From: a virus
Direction: 5' to 3' (one strand)
IMG/VR virus record: IMGVR_UViG_3300044811_000041
Location: 1 to 25,839 of that record
Length of the DNA: 25,839 nucleotides
The stretch's first letter is position 1. The number at the start of each line of letters is the position of its first letter. The position numbers and the translations under genes were made by a program. This document shows positions 13,317 to 21,575 of this stretch, piece after piece. The notes beneath the pieces are model-generated. The model saw nothing but the letters and a program-made list of their open reading frames with translations. It was not told the DNA's origin and ran no database searches.

Positions 13317-13763
13317 TCAGGGGATCTCGGTGACGCAGACCGAGATGTCGTCCGAACTGTCGTGGCGGGTGGTGCGCGACGCGACGCTGTTCTTGGCCCG
13401 CAACTGGATGGTGTAGGCGCCCGCCGCCAGCCCGGGTGCGATCCGCGCGGCGCCGGCGAAGGAGTAGTGGGTGGACAACGCCTGCCAGAACATCCGCTTC
13501 ACGTCGTAGTCGGTGCCGGAGATGCTGACCCCGTACGTGGTCGTGTACCCGGCGGCGGTCAGGTTGGCGTAGCCGGACCCGCCGACGAAGACGAGCAGCC
13601 CCGACGTTGTCAGGTACTTGGTGAAGCTCACCGTGGCACCCGTGTAGTCGGCGTACGTCGTCGTCGTGATGTCCATGTTGGTGCTGCGGAACAGCGAGTA
13701 CACGCCGGTGTTGGGCATGGCCGCGGCCAGGGTCGACGCGTAGACGGGTTCACCGGCGGCCAC
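13317..13763 (-). CDS. Minor tail protein (small beta-sandwich)
   Basis: The product has 148 residues; GTG 13763 is preceded by AAGGAG at 5 nt. The sequence is beta-rich with many Thr, Ser and Gly (NMDITTTTYADYTGATVSF), and ends with a jelly-roll-like series (AYTIQLRAKNSVASRTTRHD). Small beta-sandwich proteins after the large tail-tip gene are usual in actinophages and form tail tip or fibre parts. It has no enzyme motif. The structural role is inferred from position and composition. Confidence 0.65.
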   Translation of the reverse strand: MAAGEPVYASTLAAAMPNTGVYSLFRSTNMDITTTTYADYTGATVSFTKYLTTSGLLVFVGGSGYANLTAAGYTTTYGVSISGTDYDVKRMFWQALSTHYSFAGAARIAPGLAAGAYTIQLRAKNSVASRTTRHDSSDDISVCVTEIP

Positions 13764-13772
13764 AGGGACTCC

Positions 13773-16637
13773 TTAAAGCGCGATCCGCGCCAACTGGTCG
13801 GGGTGCATGTGGATCGGCTCGTCTGCGGGCAGCAGCTTGTCGACCCCGCCGACGCCGCGGACGACGGTGGCGGTCTGCAGGTACGGGCCGGTGCCGGTCG
13901 CCGCGCCCATCGAGGTGACGGTGAACCGGACGCCCGCGCAGAGGCAGTCGTACGGTTCGGTGGTCGTCGACCACAGGTCACCGACGTTGGTGGTCTTGAC
14001 CACGATCGTGGTCACACCGGCGGCGTAGGAGGCGTTGGTGACGGTCGAGAATGAGTCCTGCCGCCTGACGGTGTCGTCGAACACGGCGACATCCCACACG
14101 TCCCCCGGTGCGCAGGTGAGCGTCGCCTGCCAGGAGGTGGGGGAGATGGTTTCGGAGATGCCCTCGACGACCTGGTCGATGGTGCCGTACCCGGCGACGG
14201 TGGGCTGGTTGAGGCGCTGCACCCGCGACCCGATCCCCACGGCCAGGAACGCCTCGATCAGTTCCGGGTTGGCGGCCAGGTCGACGGGTACGGCCGGGTA
14301 GCGGGCGCCCTGACCGTCGACGTTGATGTGGGTGCGCCACCCCGCGTGGTCCACGAGGACGTCGTCGGTGAGCACGTCCAGGATGCGTTCCTCGGCGATG
14401 GTTCCCCGCCGTAGCCGGTACGCAGCCGGCGCCGCATAGGAGCCGCTGGAGCCGTTGGTGCGGCTGATCGTCCAGTAGTTGGTGGCCCTGCTGTCCAGTT
14501 GCGGGACGAGGACGACGGCGGGGTCGGTGTCGTCGGAGTACTTGTAGCCGGCCATGTCGATGGTCAGAGCCGCAGCCTGGTTGTAGCGCTGCGAGCGGGG
14601 CAGGTACTCGTAGCCGAAGTGGGCCTCGTACAGCAGCCCACCGGACTCCGAGTCGGCGGCCTGGGTGATCAGGTCGGTGAAGCCGCCGTCGCGTTGGGCG
14701 TTGAGCAGGGTCAGGGCGGCGCCCAGTGGCGTGCCGACCCAGCCGAACGGCACCCGTTCCTCGTCGCACAGCCGGTTGATGCGCCGGTGCGCCGACTCCA
14801 GGTACCAGGCTGTGTCGGCGCCCGGCGCGTAGCCGGTGTCCGGGTCGACGTAGAACGGCAGATCCCGCACGGCGACGTTGTCGAGGACACGGATGTGACC
14901 GACGACGAACTTGATGCCGTGCGGGTCGACGCTGGCGGTCGTGTTGGACTGGTCCGGGTTGGCGAAGATCCGCGACGACACGGCCCGAAGCGTTCCGGCG
15001 ATGGACCCGGAGGCCAGCAGGTTGTCGTTGGCCCGCAACTGCACGTCGATGTTGGCGCCGTTCTGCACCACCTCGCAGGTCAGGGTGAACTGGCCGATGA
15101 ACACTCCCGCATACACGGCGACGTCGGTGGCCGTGCCGGCGGCGTCGTTGTAGGCGCGGACCATGTAGCCGACGTCGGTGCCGACGATCGCCCACCGGTT
15201 GAGGGCGGACCCGGCGGTCTCCCAGGCGAGGATCCGCATGAACGTGGCGGGGATGCCGGGCACGTAGAACTCGGCGATGCAGGACACGGCCCATTCGGTC
15301 TGCACGGTGGACAGCGGGACGACGCCGGTCAGTTTGGCGCCGGCGGCGAGCGACACCATCGGTTTGGTGCCGAACCGGGACAGGTACAGGTCGGTGGGGG
15401 TGTCGGAGGCGAACGCGAACACGGCGGGCCCGGTGACCTGCATGGCGGGCTGCTGCGGGAACGCCGACGCGGCGGACAGGGCGCCTTCGGCGTCCTCGCA
15501 CGGCCAGTAGGCGATGGGCGGCGGGTAGGACAGCTGCACGGAACGTCGGACCGGCGAGTAGCTGGGTGACTGGTTCTTCTCCAGTCGGCTGCCGATCCCG
15601 CCGATGTCGATGGTCACCGTGGACCAGGTGGTCCCACCGGACTGCGGATTGAACGTCGGTTTGACGTCGGCGATGTAGCCCTCGACCCGGTCGTACGGGG
15701 GTTGACTGACGGTCAGATTGTCCAGGGTGAACACGACGGGCAGGGTGTTGGTGTTGGGGGTGTTCACCACCGACCGGATGCCGGTGAAGTCGTTGGCGGC
15801 GGTGACGTTGACCGGGATGTCGACGGTCCACGCCGCCGGTTCCGTACCGGACGCCAGCCAGGCTTTGACCCGTACCCGGTTCCCGACCAGCTGGTGGCGG
15901 CTGCGGATGACCGTCCCGGCGGTGTAGGCCAGGCCGGGCTGGGTGACCTGGGCTAGGCCGGTGAGCACACCGCCGAGCGCCTCCCGCACCGTGCATTGGA
16001 TGATCCCGCCCAGCCCGAATTCGATTTCGGGCCACACGTATTCGACGCCGGTGATCTCCCGCAGCGACGGGCCGATGACGGAGGCGAGGCCGGTCTGCAC
16101 GGCGTTGATGGAGCAGTCGAACACGACGTCGACGTCCCGCAGCGGGGCCGCCACTTTGATGATCCGGGTGGTGCTGGAGCGCGACGGGTACGAGATGGTG
16201 GCGGAGCTGCCGTTGGTGTCGTAGGCGACGACGGTGCCGGGGATCCACGTGTAGCCGCCGGTGGTGGTGGTTCCCCAGTTACCGGCGACGGTGCGGGTGA
16301 ACAGGTCGGTGAAGTGGGGGGTGGTGCGGGTGCGCATCCGCAGCCGGATGGGGGTGCCGGCGTCGACGTACGGCCACCACGGGGAGGTCGCCAGTTCGGG
16401 CGTGAGCCATCCGTCGTTGTTGAGGCATTGGATGCTGGCGGACATGGTTTGGCTGGAGGATGCGCCGACGGCGGTGCCGTGCTGGTGGGTGATGGGGGTG
16501 TCCAGCAGCCGGGGGACGACGAGGACGGTGTCTAGGCCGAGTGGGGTCCACAACCAAGTCGTGGGGTCAGCGGTGAGGTCCGCGCCGGGGGAGATCTCTG
16601 CGGTGAGTTCGATCAACTCGTCGGGAAATCCACTCAC
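13773..16637 (-). CDS. Large minor tail / tail tip protein
   Basis: The product has 954 residues from GTG 16637. The N-terminus (1-110) resembles distal tail proteins of siphoviruses. Two regions, about 105-320 and 370-605, look like jelly-roll carbohydrate-binding domains (for example AYWPCEDAEGALSAA, as in LamG/concanavalin-type modules). Residues about 630-850 (LPFYVDPDTGYAPGADTAWY onward) are a tail hub-like segment, followed by a small C-terminal beta region. It sits directly after the tape measure gene, where actinophages encode the baseplate hub that binds the host wall. The start codon's ribosome site lies inside a hairpin. Confidence 0.8.
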   Translation of the reverse strand: MSGFPDELIELTAEISPGADLTADPTTWLWTPLGLDTVLVVPRLLDTPITHQHGTAVGASSSQTMSASIQCLNNDGWLTPELATSPWWPYVDAGTPIRLRMRTRTTPHFTDLFTRTVAGNWGTTTTGGYTWIPGTVVAYDTNGSSATISYPSRSSTTRIIKVAAPLRDVDVVFDCSINAVQTGLASVIGPSLREITGVEYVWPEIEFGLGGIIQCTVREALGGVLTGLAQVTQPGLAYTAGTVIRSRHQLVGNRVRVKAWLASGTEPAAWTVDIPVNVTAANDFTGIRSVVNTPNTNTLPVVFTLDNLTVSQPPYDRVEGYIADVKPTFNPQSGGTTWSTVTIDIGGIGSRLEKNQSPSYSPVRRSVQLSYPPPIAYWPCEDAEGALSAASAFPQQPAMQVTGPAVFAFASDTPTDLYLSRFGTKPMVSLAAGAKLTGVVPLSTVQTEWAVSCIAEFYVPGIPATFMRILAWETAGSALNRWAIVGTDVGYMVRAYNDAAGTATDVAVYAGVFIGQFTLTCEVVQNGANIDVQLRANDNLLASGSIAGTLRAVSSRIFANPDQSNTTASVDPHGIKFVVGHIRVLDNVAVRDLPFYVDPDTGYAPGADTAWYLESAHRRINRLCDEERVPFGWVGTPLGAALTLLNAQRDGGFTDLITQAADSESGGLLYEAHFGYEYLPRSQRYNQAAALTIDMAGYKYSDDTDPAVVLVPQLDSRATNYWTISRTNGSSGSYAAPAAYRLRRGTIAEERILDVLTDDVLVDHAGWRTHINVDGQGARYPAVPVDLAANPELIEAFLAVGIGSRVQRLNQPTVAGYGTIDQVVEGISETISPTSWQATLTCAPGDVWDVAVFDDTVRRQDSFSTVTNASYAAGVTTIVVKTTNVGDLWSTTTEPYDCLCAGVRFTVTSMGAATGTGPYLQTATVVRGVGGVDKLLPADEPIHMHPDQLARIAL

Positions 16638-16652
16638 GGGGGATCACCCCCG
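16637..16652 (-). promoter_or_regulatory. Hairpin that covers the ribosome site of the tail tip gene
   Basis: On the minus strand CGGGGG-TGAT-CCCCCG forms a 6-bp stem whose left arm and loop are GGGGGTGAT, one base from the ideal Shine-Dalgarno sequence, and whose last base is the G of the GTG start. The ribosome site would be hidden when folded. Confidence 0.55.
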
Positions 16653-16916
16653 GCCATTGCTCACGCTCTTAAATGCAGGAACCCCGCGCCAGTCAGGCTG
16701 CGGGGTCCTCGTCGTAGGGAGTGCCGGTACGCGTGAGTCGATGGGGAGGGGTCGTTTCTCCCGGCTTAGCTATGCCCGCCCATCGTCAGGTGCTGCCTCA
16801 TGGCCCAAGTTTACTTGATGGGCACTTGCGAAAGCAGCTCCTGGAGTGCCATTTCCGCAGCTCAGACTTCTTGATGACCAACTTGCAGCGCTACCTGATG
16901 GCATCGCAGCGACCCG
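16638..16916. other. 279-bp non-coding stretch between tape measure and tail tip genes
   Basis: No convincing gene is seen on either strand. The part nearest the tape measure gene (about 16799-16916) has about 56% G+C by hand count, well below its surroundings. It includes a hairpin CAAGT/ACTTG (16806-16817) and a degenerate repeat of TTGATG followed by CA(A)CTTGC (at 16815 and 16871; a weaker CTGATGGC at 16894). The short ORFs here use codons unlike the neighbours. It may be a regulatory or foreign insertion. Confidence 0.45.
16678..16708 (-). terminator. Hairpin in the gap upstream of the tail tip gene
   Basis: ACCCCGC (16681-16687) pairs with GCGGGGT (16700-16706), extended by GG/CC across a bulged A. 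On the minus strand it is followed by TTCCTGCATTTAAG, weakly T-rich. It could partly terminate or process the message between the tape measure and tail tip genes. Confidence 0.45.
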
Positions 16917-19900
16917 CTAGGACGTGCTGAGCGCCGCCACCGAGTTGCCCCGCCACTTGGCCTTGATCAGCAGTCTCATCGCGTCGAGCACAGGATCACC
17001 GGTCGCGCCCCGTGCCCAGTCGAGTTCCACCCCGGCCGACGATGTCAGCGACGCCTGCGCAGCCGAGGTGGACAGGTCCACACCGAACGTGGAATCGGCG
17101 AGGGCCGGCAATGCTGCAGCGGCCATCTTCTCCGCCGCCGCAGCCACCTCATCGGCGCCGCCGAGGATGCCCAACGCCAGCCCTTGCGGAACCCGCGAAC
17201 CCAGCTCGGCCGCCAGCTTCGACGGGGAGCTGATGTGCAGGAAGTTCTGCACCGGGCTGATGATGTTGTTGCGGACGAAGTTGACGACCTTGTTGTACAG
17301 CCAGCCACCCAGCGAGGCGATCCCGTTCCACAGGCCGACGACCGTGTTGTAGCCGGTGTTGTACAGCCAACTCGCGGCGTTCGACAGGGCGTTGGTGATC
17401 TGCGTCCTCAGGCCCGACGCGGTCGACGAGATCGACCCGTACAGGTTGCGGATGCCGTTGCCGAGACCGGTCACCGCATTCCGGCCGGTGTTCACCAGCC
17501 ACGTCCCGGCCGCGCTGAGCGCGTTCGTGATCGTGGTTTTGACGCCGCCGGCCCACGTCTTCAGCGAGCCGAACATCGACGTGATGCCGTTGCCGAGACC
17601 GGTGACCGCGTTGTGCCCGGCCGTGACCAGCCAGGTCGCGCCGTCACCGACCGCGTTGATGACAGTGGTGCCGATCTGCCCTGCCGTGGTGGTCAGCCCG
17701 GCGAGGAAGTCGGTGATGCCCCGCATCAGGCCCTCGATGAGGTTCTTGCCGACCTCCATCATCACCGTCGACGGGGATTTGATCCCGAAGACTTCCTTGA
17801 ACTTGTCGACGATCTTCTGGGCGAGGACACCCAGGGACAGGAAGTTCGCCTCGACCGCGACGCCGATCCCGGCGATGATGCCGTTGATCAGGGCGGTGCC
17901 GATCTTCGTCCCAGCCGACTTGCTCTTGCCTTCGTTGTCGTCGCCGAACAGTTTCTTCTGGAGCCTGTCGATTTTGTCGATCCAGCCCTGGATCTTCTTG
18001 AAGTCCTCGTCGACCTTGTTGATCGTTTCCTTGATCTTGTCGAAGTAGCCGGTGATCTCGGCCTTGTTCTTGGGATCGCTCAGGAACTTGTGCAGGTCTT
18101 CCAGCTTGTCGTTGAACGAGTCCAGCGGGGTCTTGTCGCCCTTGGCCAGCGTCGACCCGGTGAGGATCGAGAACAGGTCCCCGACGATTTTGAAGACCAA
18201 CTTGCCGGTGGTGAACAGGTCGTGCATCGAGTTCGTGGCCGTGGTGAAGAAGTCCTTCAACCCGCCCGTCTTCTCGCCCTGCAGCACCCATTTGGAGAAC
18301 TCGGTGACCACATTGGCGATCTCCGTGCCCAGCTGCGCCAGGAACGGACCGGCGGCCCGCGACAGCGCCCCGAAGGCCGGCACCAGCGAGGAGGTGATCG
18401 CGTTGCCGATCTGGCTGAGGCCCTGCCGGGCGCCCTCCGCGCCGGCCTGGATGTCGGAGATGAACTTCGGTGTGGTGATGCCGGTGCCGAGGCTGCGGAA
18501 GAAGCCGTTGAACGTGTCCGCGTACGAGCCGAGCGTGACCTTCAGCGCCGGGATCCACGCCTTGCCCAGGTTCGCGACCGTCTTGTCCAGGCCCTCGAAC
18601 AGGCGTTGCTGCACGTCGAGCCGCAGATCCTCGAACGCGGGCTTGAGGGCCTTGACCGCGTCGACGAACTTCTGCGCGGCCGGAGCCAGCGGGATGATCT
18701 TCGCGGCCAGGGCAGCAGCGGAGGCGGCACTTTTCGCCTGGGCGGAGGCGAGGGAGTCCTGCGCTGAGGTCAGCCCGTCGACGCTGGACTTCAGGCCGTC
18801 GTTGGCCGAAGCGAGGGCGTCCTGCGCGGACAGCACCCCGTTCTGCGCGTCGATGACCGACTGCTGGGCGTCCTTCACGCCTTGCTGGGCCTGCGCCTGC
18901 GCGTCGAGGGCGGCCACGACCTTGTCGGAGCCCTCCACACCCAACTTCGCCGACTCGGCCTGCTGGACACCGAGATCCTTCGCGGTGTCCTTCGCGTTCT
19001 CCAACGTGAGCTGCGCTTGGCGGTAGGCCAGGTCGGCCTTCTCGATGTCGGGGATGTTGCCGGTCAGCTTGACCGCGTTCAGCTCCCGCAGAGCGTCGGT
19101 GACGGCGAGTGCCGCCCCTTCCTCGTCCAGTTGGGCGCCACGCAGAGCCCGGCCGAGGTCTTCGATGTCGGCGGTCGCCTCGACCCGCGCTTTGCTGACG
19201 GCCAGCTGGGCAGCCAGGGCGCGCTTCTCCGAGTCGATCTCGTTTTGCCGAGCGGAATCCAGCCCGCGCTCCGACGACTCCAGGCCCCTCTGCGCCGCCG
19301 CTAGGCCCCTAGTGGCCGCGGTGATACCCCGGCGGGCAGAGTCCACCCCCCGTTCGGCAGCGGCGATCTGGCGGGCGCGCTGGGCCGGGTCCTGACCGGA
19401 GCCGCCCCCACCGCCGCCCGTCTTCGGCTTGAACGCCTCCGTGATGCCCTTGAAACCCAGCGCCAGCGTGCCGAAGATCGCACCGGCACCGACCAGGGCA
19501 GCCGGGATCGCCGCCGCCGCACCAGCGACAGCCGACATGGCCGGAACCACGAGAGCAGCCGCACCGGCCAGCGCTGCCATCACGATCCCGGCCGCGGCGA
19601 TCAGGCCGATGACCAGACCGATCGGGCCCGTCGCCGCCTGGAACGCGCCCGCCAGGTTGCCGCCCAGCAGCGCCGACTCCCCGGCCACCTTCTGCAGCGA
19701 CGCGAACACGCTGCCCAACCCGGACAGCAGCCCGCCCAGCAGGGGAACGAAGTTGGGGATGGCGCCCGCGACCTTGTCGAATCCGCCGGCGATACCGCCG
19801 AGGACGTTGCCGGCCGAACTGCCCTTGGTCTTGACGTCCACGTCGACCTTGACGGTGGTCTTGGCGTGACGCGCGGCGAGTTCCGTCGCCGCCTTGAGCT

Positions 19901-20159
19901 TCCGGTCGAACCCGGACGTGTCCGGGTCCACGGGGACCCGCGGCGCCCGGATGCTCCGCAGTTTCGCGTTGACCGCCGCAGAGTCCACATCCAGGTCGAC
20001 CGGAACGCGGACCTTGGTGTTGCCGATCGACCGTTCGATGGCGCCCTGCAGGTCGAGATCCTTGAACGCCTTCTCGGTCTCCGTCTTCAGTGACTTCGCC
20101 AGAGCCCGCGCCGAGGCCACGATTTCGACCGCCACGGAGCCAACAATCGGCGCAGTCAC
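16917..20159 (-). CDS. Tape measure protein
   Basis: The product has 1080 residues from GTG 20159, the longest gene here. Residues about 140-240 are hydrophobic and Gly/Ala-rich, as in other tape measures. Residues about 265-480 are a long Ala/Gln/Asp coiled coil with repeated SAQ/DA motifs. A 44-residue repeat occurs three times near the C-terminus. The end (PSKLAAELGSRVPQGLALGI) matches the common actinophage tape-measure tail. It sets tail length and is ejected with DNA. At about 0.15 nm per residue it predicts a tail near 160 nm. Directly upstream lie the tail assembly chaperones, its known partners. The ribosome site is G-rich and partly paired. Confidence 0.92.
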   Translation of the reverse strand: MTAPIVGSVAVEIVASARALAKSLKTETEKAFKDLDLQGAIERSIGNTKVRVPVDLDVDSAAVNAKLRSIRAPRVPVDPDTSGFDRKLKAATELAARHAKTTVKVDVDVKTKGSSAGNVLGGIAGGFDKVAGAIPNFVPLLGGLLSGLGSVFASLQKVAGESALLGGNLAGAFQAATGPIGLVIGLIAAAGIVMAALAGAAALVVPAMSAVAGAAAAIPAALVGAGAIFGTLALGFKGITEAFKPKTGGGGGGSGQDPAQRARQIAAAERGVDSARRGITAATRGLAAAQRGLESSERGLDSARQNEIDSEKRALAAQLAVSKARVEATADIEDLGRALRGAQLDEEGAALAVTDALRELNAVKLTGNIPDIEKADLAYRQAQLTLENAKDTAKDLGVQQAESAKLGVEGSDKVVAALDAQAQAQQGVKDAQQSVIDAQNGVLSAQDALASANDGLKSSVDGLTSAQDSLASAQAKSAASAAALAAKIIPLAPAAQKFVDAVKALKPAFEDLRLDVQQRLFEGLDKTVANLGKAWIPALKVTLGSYADTFNGFFRSLGTGITTPKFISDIQAGAEGARQGLSQIGNAITSSLVPAFGALSRAAGPFLAQLGTEIANVVTEFSKWVLQGEKTGGLKDFFTTATNSMHDLFTTGKLVFKIVGDLFSILTGSTLAKGDKTPLDSFNDKLEDLHKFLSDPKNKAEITGYFDKIKETINKVDEDFKKIQGWIDKIDRLQKKLFGDDNEGKSKSAGTKIGTALINGIIAGIGVAVEANFLSLGVLAQKIVDKFKEVFGIKSPSTVMMEVGKNLIEGLMRGITDFLAGLTTTAGQIGTTVINAVGDGATWLVTAGHNAVTGLGNGITSMFGSLKTWAGGVKTTITNALSAAGTWLVNTGRNAVTGLGNGIRNLYGSISSTASGLRTQITNALSNAASWLYNTGYNTVVGLWNGIASLGGWLYNKVVNFVRNNIISPVQNFLHISSPSKLAAELGSRVPQGLALGILGGADEVAAAAEKMAAAALPALADSTFGVDLSTSAAQASLTSSAGVELDWARGATGDPVLDAMRLLIKAKWRGNSVAALSTS
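17274..17669 (-). repeat. Three tandem 44-residue (132-bp) repeats in the tape measure gene
   Basis: Units begin at 17669, 17537 and 17405 (minus strand), each 132 bp. The shared protein pattern is T-T/Q-x-I-N-A followed by W-L-x-x-x-G-x-N-x-V-x-G-L-x-N-G-I. The third unit is less conserved at its end. Such spaced repeats are typical of tape measures and point to recent tandem duplication. Confidence 0.75.
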
Positions 20160-20180
20160 AGGAGATTCACCCCCGCAACG

Positions 20181-21001
20181 TCAGTCAGAGATGGCGTCGG
20201 CGGGGATCATCCCGAGGTTGCGGAGGCGCCGTGCCGTTTCCTCACCCGAGGATCCCGACGAGGCCGGGCGGCTACCGCGGCCCTTGCCGTCGGGCAACTC
20301 GATCGGCTGCGGCCGGCTGCTCGACTTCCCACCGCCGCGCTGCCAGTTCGCGCCGGCCAGATGCAGATCGAGACGCCGCAGCAGCAACTCCTGCAAACCC
20401 CAGTCCGCCATCGGACCCCTGAGTTTGCGCAGCAGCGCCGACTCGGGCGGCAGGCGGTGGATCAGGTTGAGGAGTTCACGGGCGGGGAGGCGGCCTTCAA
20501 AGCGGCCTTGCGGGGCGTCCGCTTTGCCGTAGACCGCTTCGGAGAGGCGGAGGCTGTAGAAGCGCCGGAAGTCGGCCTCGACTTCGCCCCAGTGGTCTCG
20601 GAGGACGGTGTCGAGGCCTCGGGTTCCCCCGGAGTCACCCCGGAATGTGCCAGCCAGCGGTCGAACAGCATCGCCAGGAACGGGCCGGTCACCGTGGTTT
20701 CGTTGAACGCGTCGGCCTGCTCGGGGCCGAACATTCGCCGGAACAACTTGTCGATCTTGTCGAGGGTGAATTCGGTCGTCGACTCGATCTCCGCCTGGAG
20801 GCGGTAGTCCAACTCGCCCATATGCGGCAGAGCAAAGTCACGGCCCGCCCACTTGAAGCGGTACGGCTCGCGGGCGATCTCCTTGTAGGCGACGTCCAGA
20901 TCGTCGACCTTGGGAGCGTCGACCACTACGCCCTCGACTGTGGGGGCGGGACCGCCCAATGACTGCGCCGGTGGTTGGGCCTTCCTCGGGCGGGAGGTCA
21001 C
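20181..21001 (-). CDS. Tail assembly chaperone GT, product of a -1 frameshift
   Basis: The long chaperone reads the G frame from GTG 21001 to 20627, slips back one base, and continues in the -1 frame to TGA 20181-20183. It gives 125 + 148 = 273 residues. The T part is clearly coding: it has WGEVEADFRRFYSLRL, the GRLPARELLNLIHRLPPESA segment, and MADWGLQELLLRRLDLHL, the usual T-domain layout. No good start exists for the T frame alone near its beginning, so the frameshift is needed. G and GT bind the tape measure while the tail tube polymerises. The ORF starting at M20411 in this frame is only the end of the T part. Confidence 0.85.
20462..21001 (-). CDS. Tail assembly chaperone G
   Basis: The product has 179 residues from GTG 21001, which overlaps the stop of the preceding gene. 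Its core (about 35-125: YKEIAREPYRFKWAGRDFAL onward, then DKLFRRMFGPEQADAF) is a typical short tail chaperone. Beyond the slippery site it reads a low-complexity tail rich in Ser, Thr, Ala and Pro that ends at 20462, which is what remains when no shift occurs. It is made in excess over GT in other phages. It lies just before the tape measure gene. Confidence 0.88.
   Translation of the reverse strand: MTSRPRKAQPPAQSLGGPAPTVEGVVVDAPKVDDLDVAYKEIAREPYRFKWAGRDFALPHMGELDYRLQAEIESTTEFTLDKIDKLFRRMFGPEQADAFNETTVTGPFLAMLFDRWLAHSGVTPGEPEASTPSSETTGAKSRPTSGASTASASPKRSTAKRTPRKAALKAASPPVNSST
20624..20630 (-). other. Slippery heptamer for programmed -1 frameshifting
   Basis: On the minus strand the heptamer reads GGGGGAA, in frame as ..G GGG GAA.. 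(codons CCG GGG GAA of the G gene). A slip by -1 at the GGG codon moves directly into the open T frame. G-rich heptamers ending in AA are known slippery sites in tail chaperone genes of actinophages. Confidence 0.75.
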
Positions 21002-21474
21002 GCGGGCACCTCACGCACGGTCGAGACGAGCCGGTTGCTGCTGCCAGACACGAACTCGACCTTCACGGGCTCATCCGTCGGCGGCGTCCAGCCCGGGATG
21101 CCCTCACGCGGGTCCAGTCCAAGCGCACCCCACGACGACGCCTTCTTCGGCTCGGGCACGGCGGGACGCACCTGCGGCTCCTGGACGCCCGTGGACGGGT
21201 CGCCGACCTGCAGGCTGTCGGCGGGGACCAGCAGCGAGACAAGAGTCTTAGCGCCCACCTCAGCGGGTTGCGCGCCGTACGTGACGACGGGGAACTCGGC
21301 GCCGTTGATACGGGCCAGCCAGCCGTCCTGCATCAGGTCCGCGATCTGACCCTGCGACGGGTCGATCTGGCCCAACTCGGCCAGGCGTTGCACCGTCTCG
21401 GCCCGTTCGGCTTGGGTGGCCTCGTCGACCGGGATCATGCGGGGGATGAGCTCCACCCTGACGTGCTGTTCCAT
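20998..21474 (-). CDS. 158-residue protein between tail tube and chaperones
   Basis: ATG 21474 follows GAGGAGAA at the right spacing; the open frame further upstream overlaps the hairpin and the tail tube gene and is ignored. The 158 residues have a helical front part (SQGQIADLMQDGWLARI) with basic and acidic stretches, then a Pro-rich linker, and a C-terminal beta part (PVKVEFVSGSSNRLVSTVRE). Position suggests a phage structural or assembly protein, but no family is recognised. The stop overlaps the chaperone start. Confidence 0.65.
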   Translation of the reverse strand: MEQHVRVELIPRMIPVDEATQAERAETVQRLAELGQIDPSQGQIADLMQDGWLARINGAEFPVVTYGAQPAEVGAKTLVSLLVPADSLQVGDPSTGVQEPQVRPAVPEPKKASSWGALGLDPREGIPGWTPPTDEPVKVEFVSGSSNRLVSTVREVPA

Positions 21475-21513
21475 TGTTCTCCTCGTGCGGAAGGGTGCGG
21501 GTGTGCGGGTAGA

Positions 21514-21549
21514 GACGCAGCCGGCCACCCGCACGGGACCGGCTGCGTC
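21514..21549 (-). terminator. Hairpin downstream of the major tail protein gene
   Basis: GACGCAGCCGG (21514-21524) and CCGGCTGCGTC (21539-21549) are a perfect 11-bp inverted repeat. It is followed by TCTACCCG, a poor T tail. It may partly terminate or block 3' decay so that the tail tube gene upstream is more strongly expressed than the genes downstream. Confidence 0.65.
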
Positions 21550-21575
21550 GTATTGGGAATGCGCTATCGACGCTA

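Noticed and set aside
13978-16248. Long alternative frame (756 codons) inside the tail tip gene
   Set aside because: It is rich in Arg, His and Pro with no domain, the usual antisense or off-frame shadow in high-GC DNA; the 954-residue frame is well structured.
16721-16930. Plus-strand ORF of 69 codons in the non-coding tail gap
   Set aside because: No ribosome site, it runs into the tape measure gene on the opposite strand, and no domain is recognisable; kept only as part of the gap.
17184-18767. Plus-strand frame of 527 codons opposite the tape measure gene
   Set aside because: Arg/Val/Gly-rich composition, no ribosome site, and fully antisense to a clear tape measure protein.
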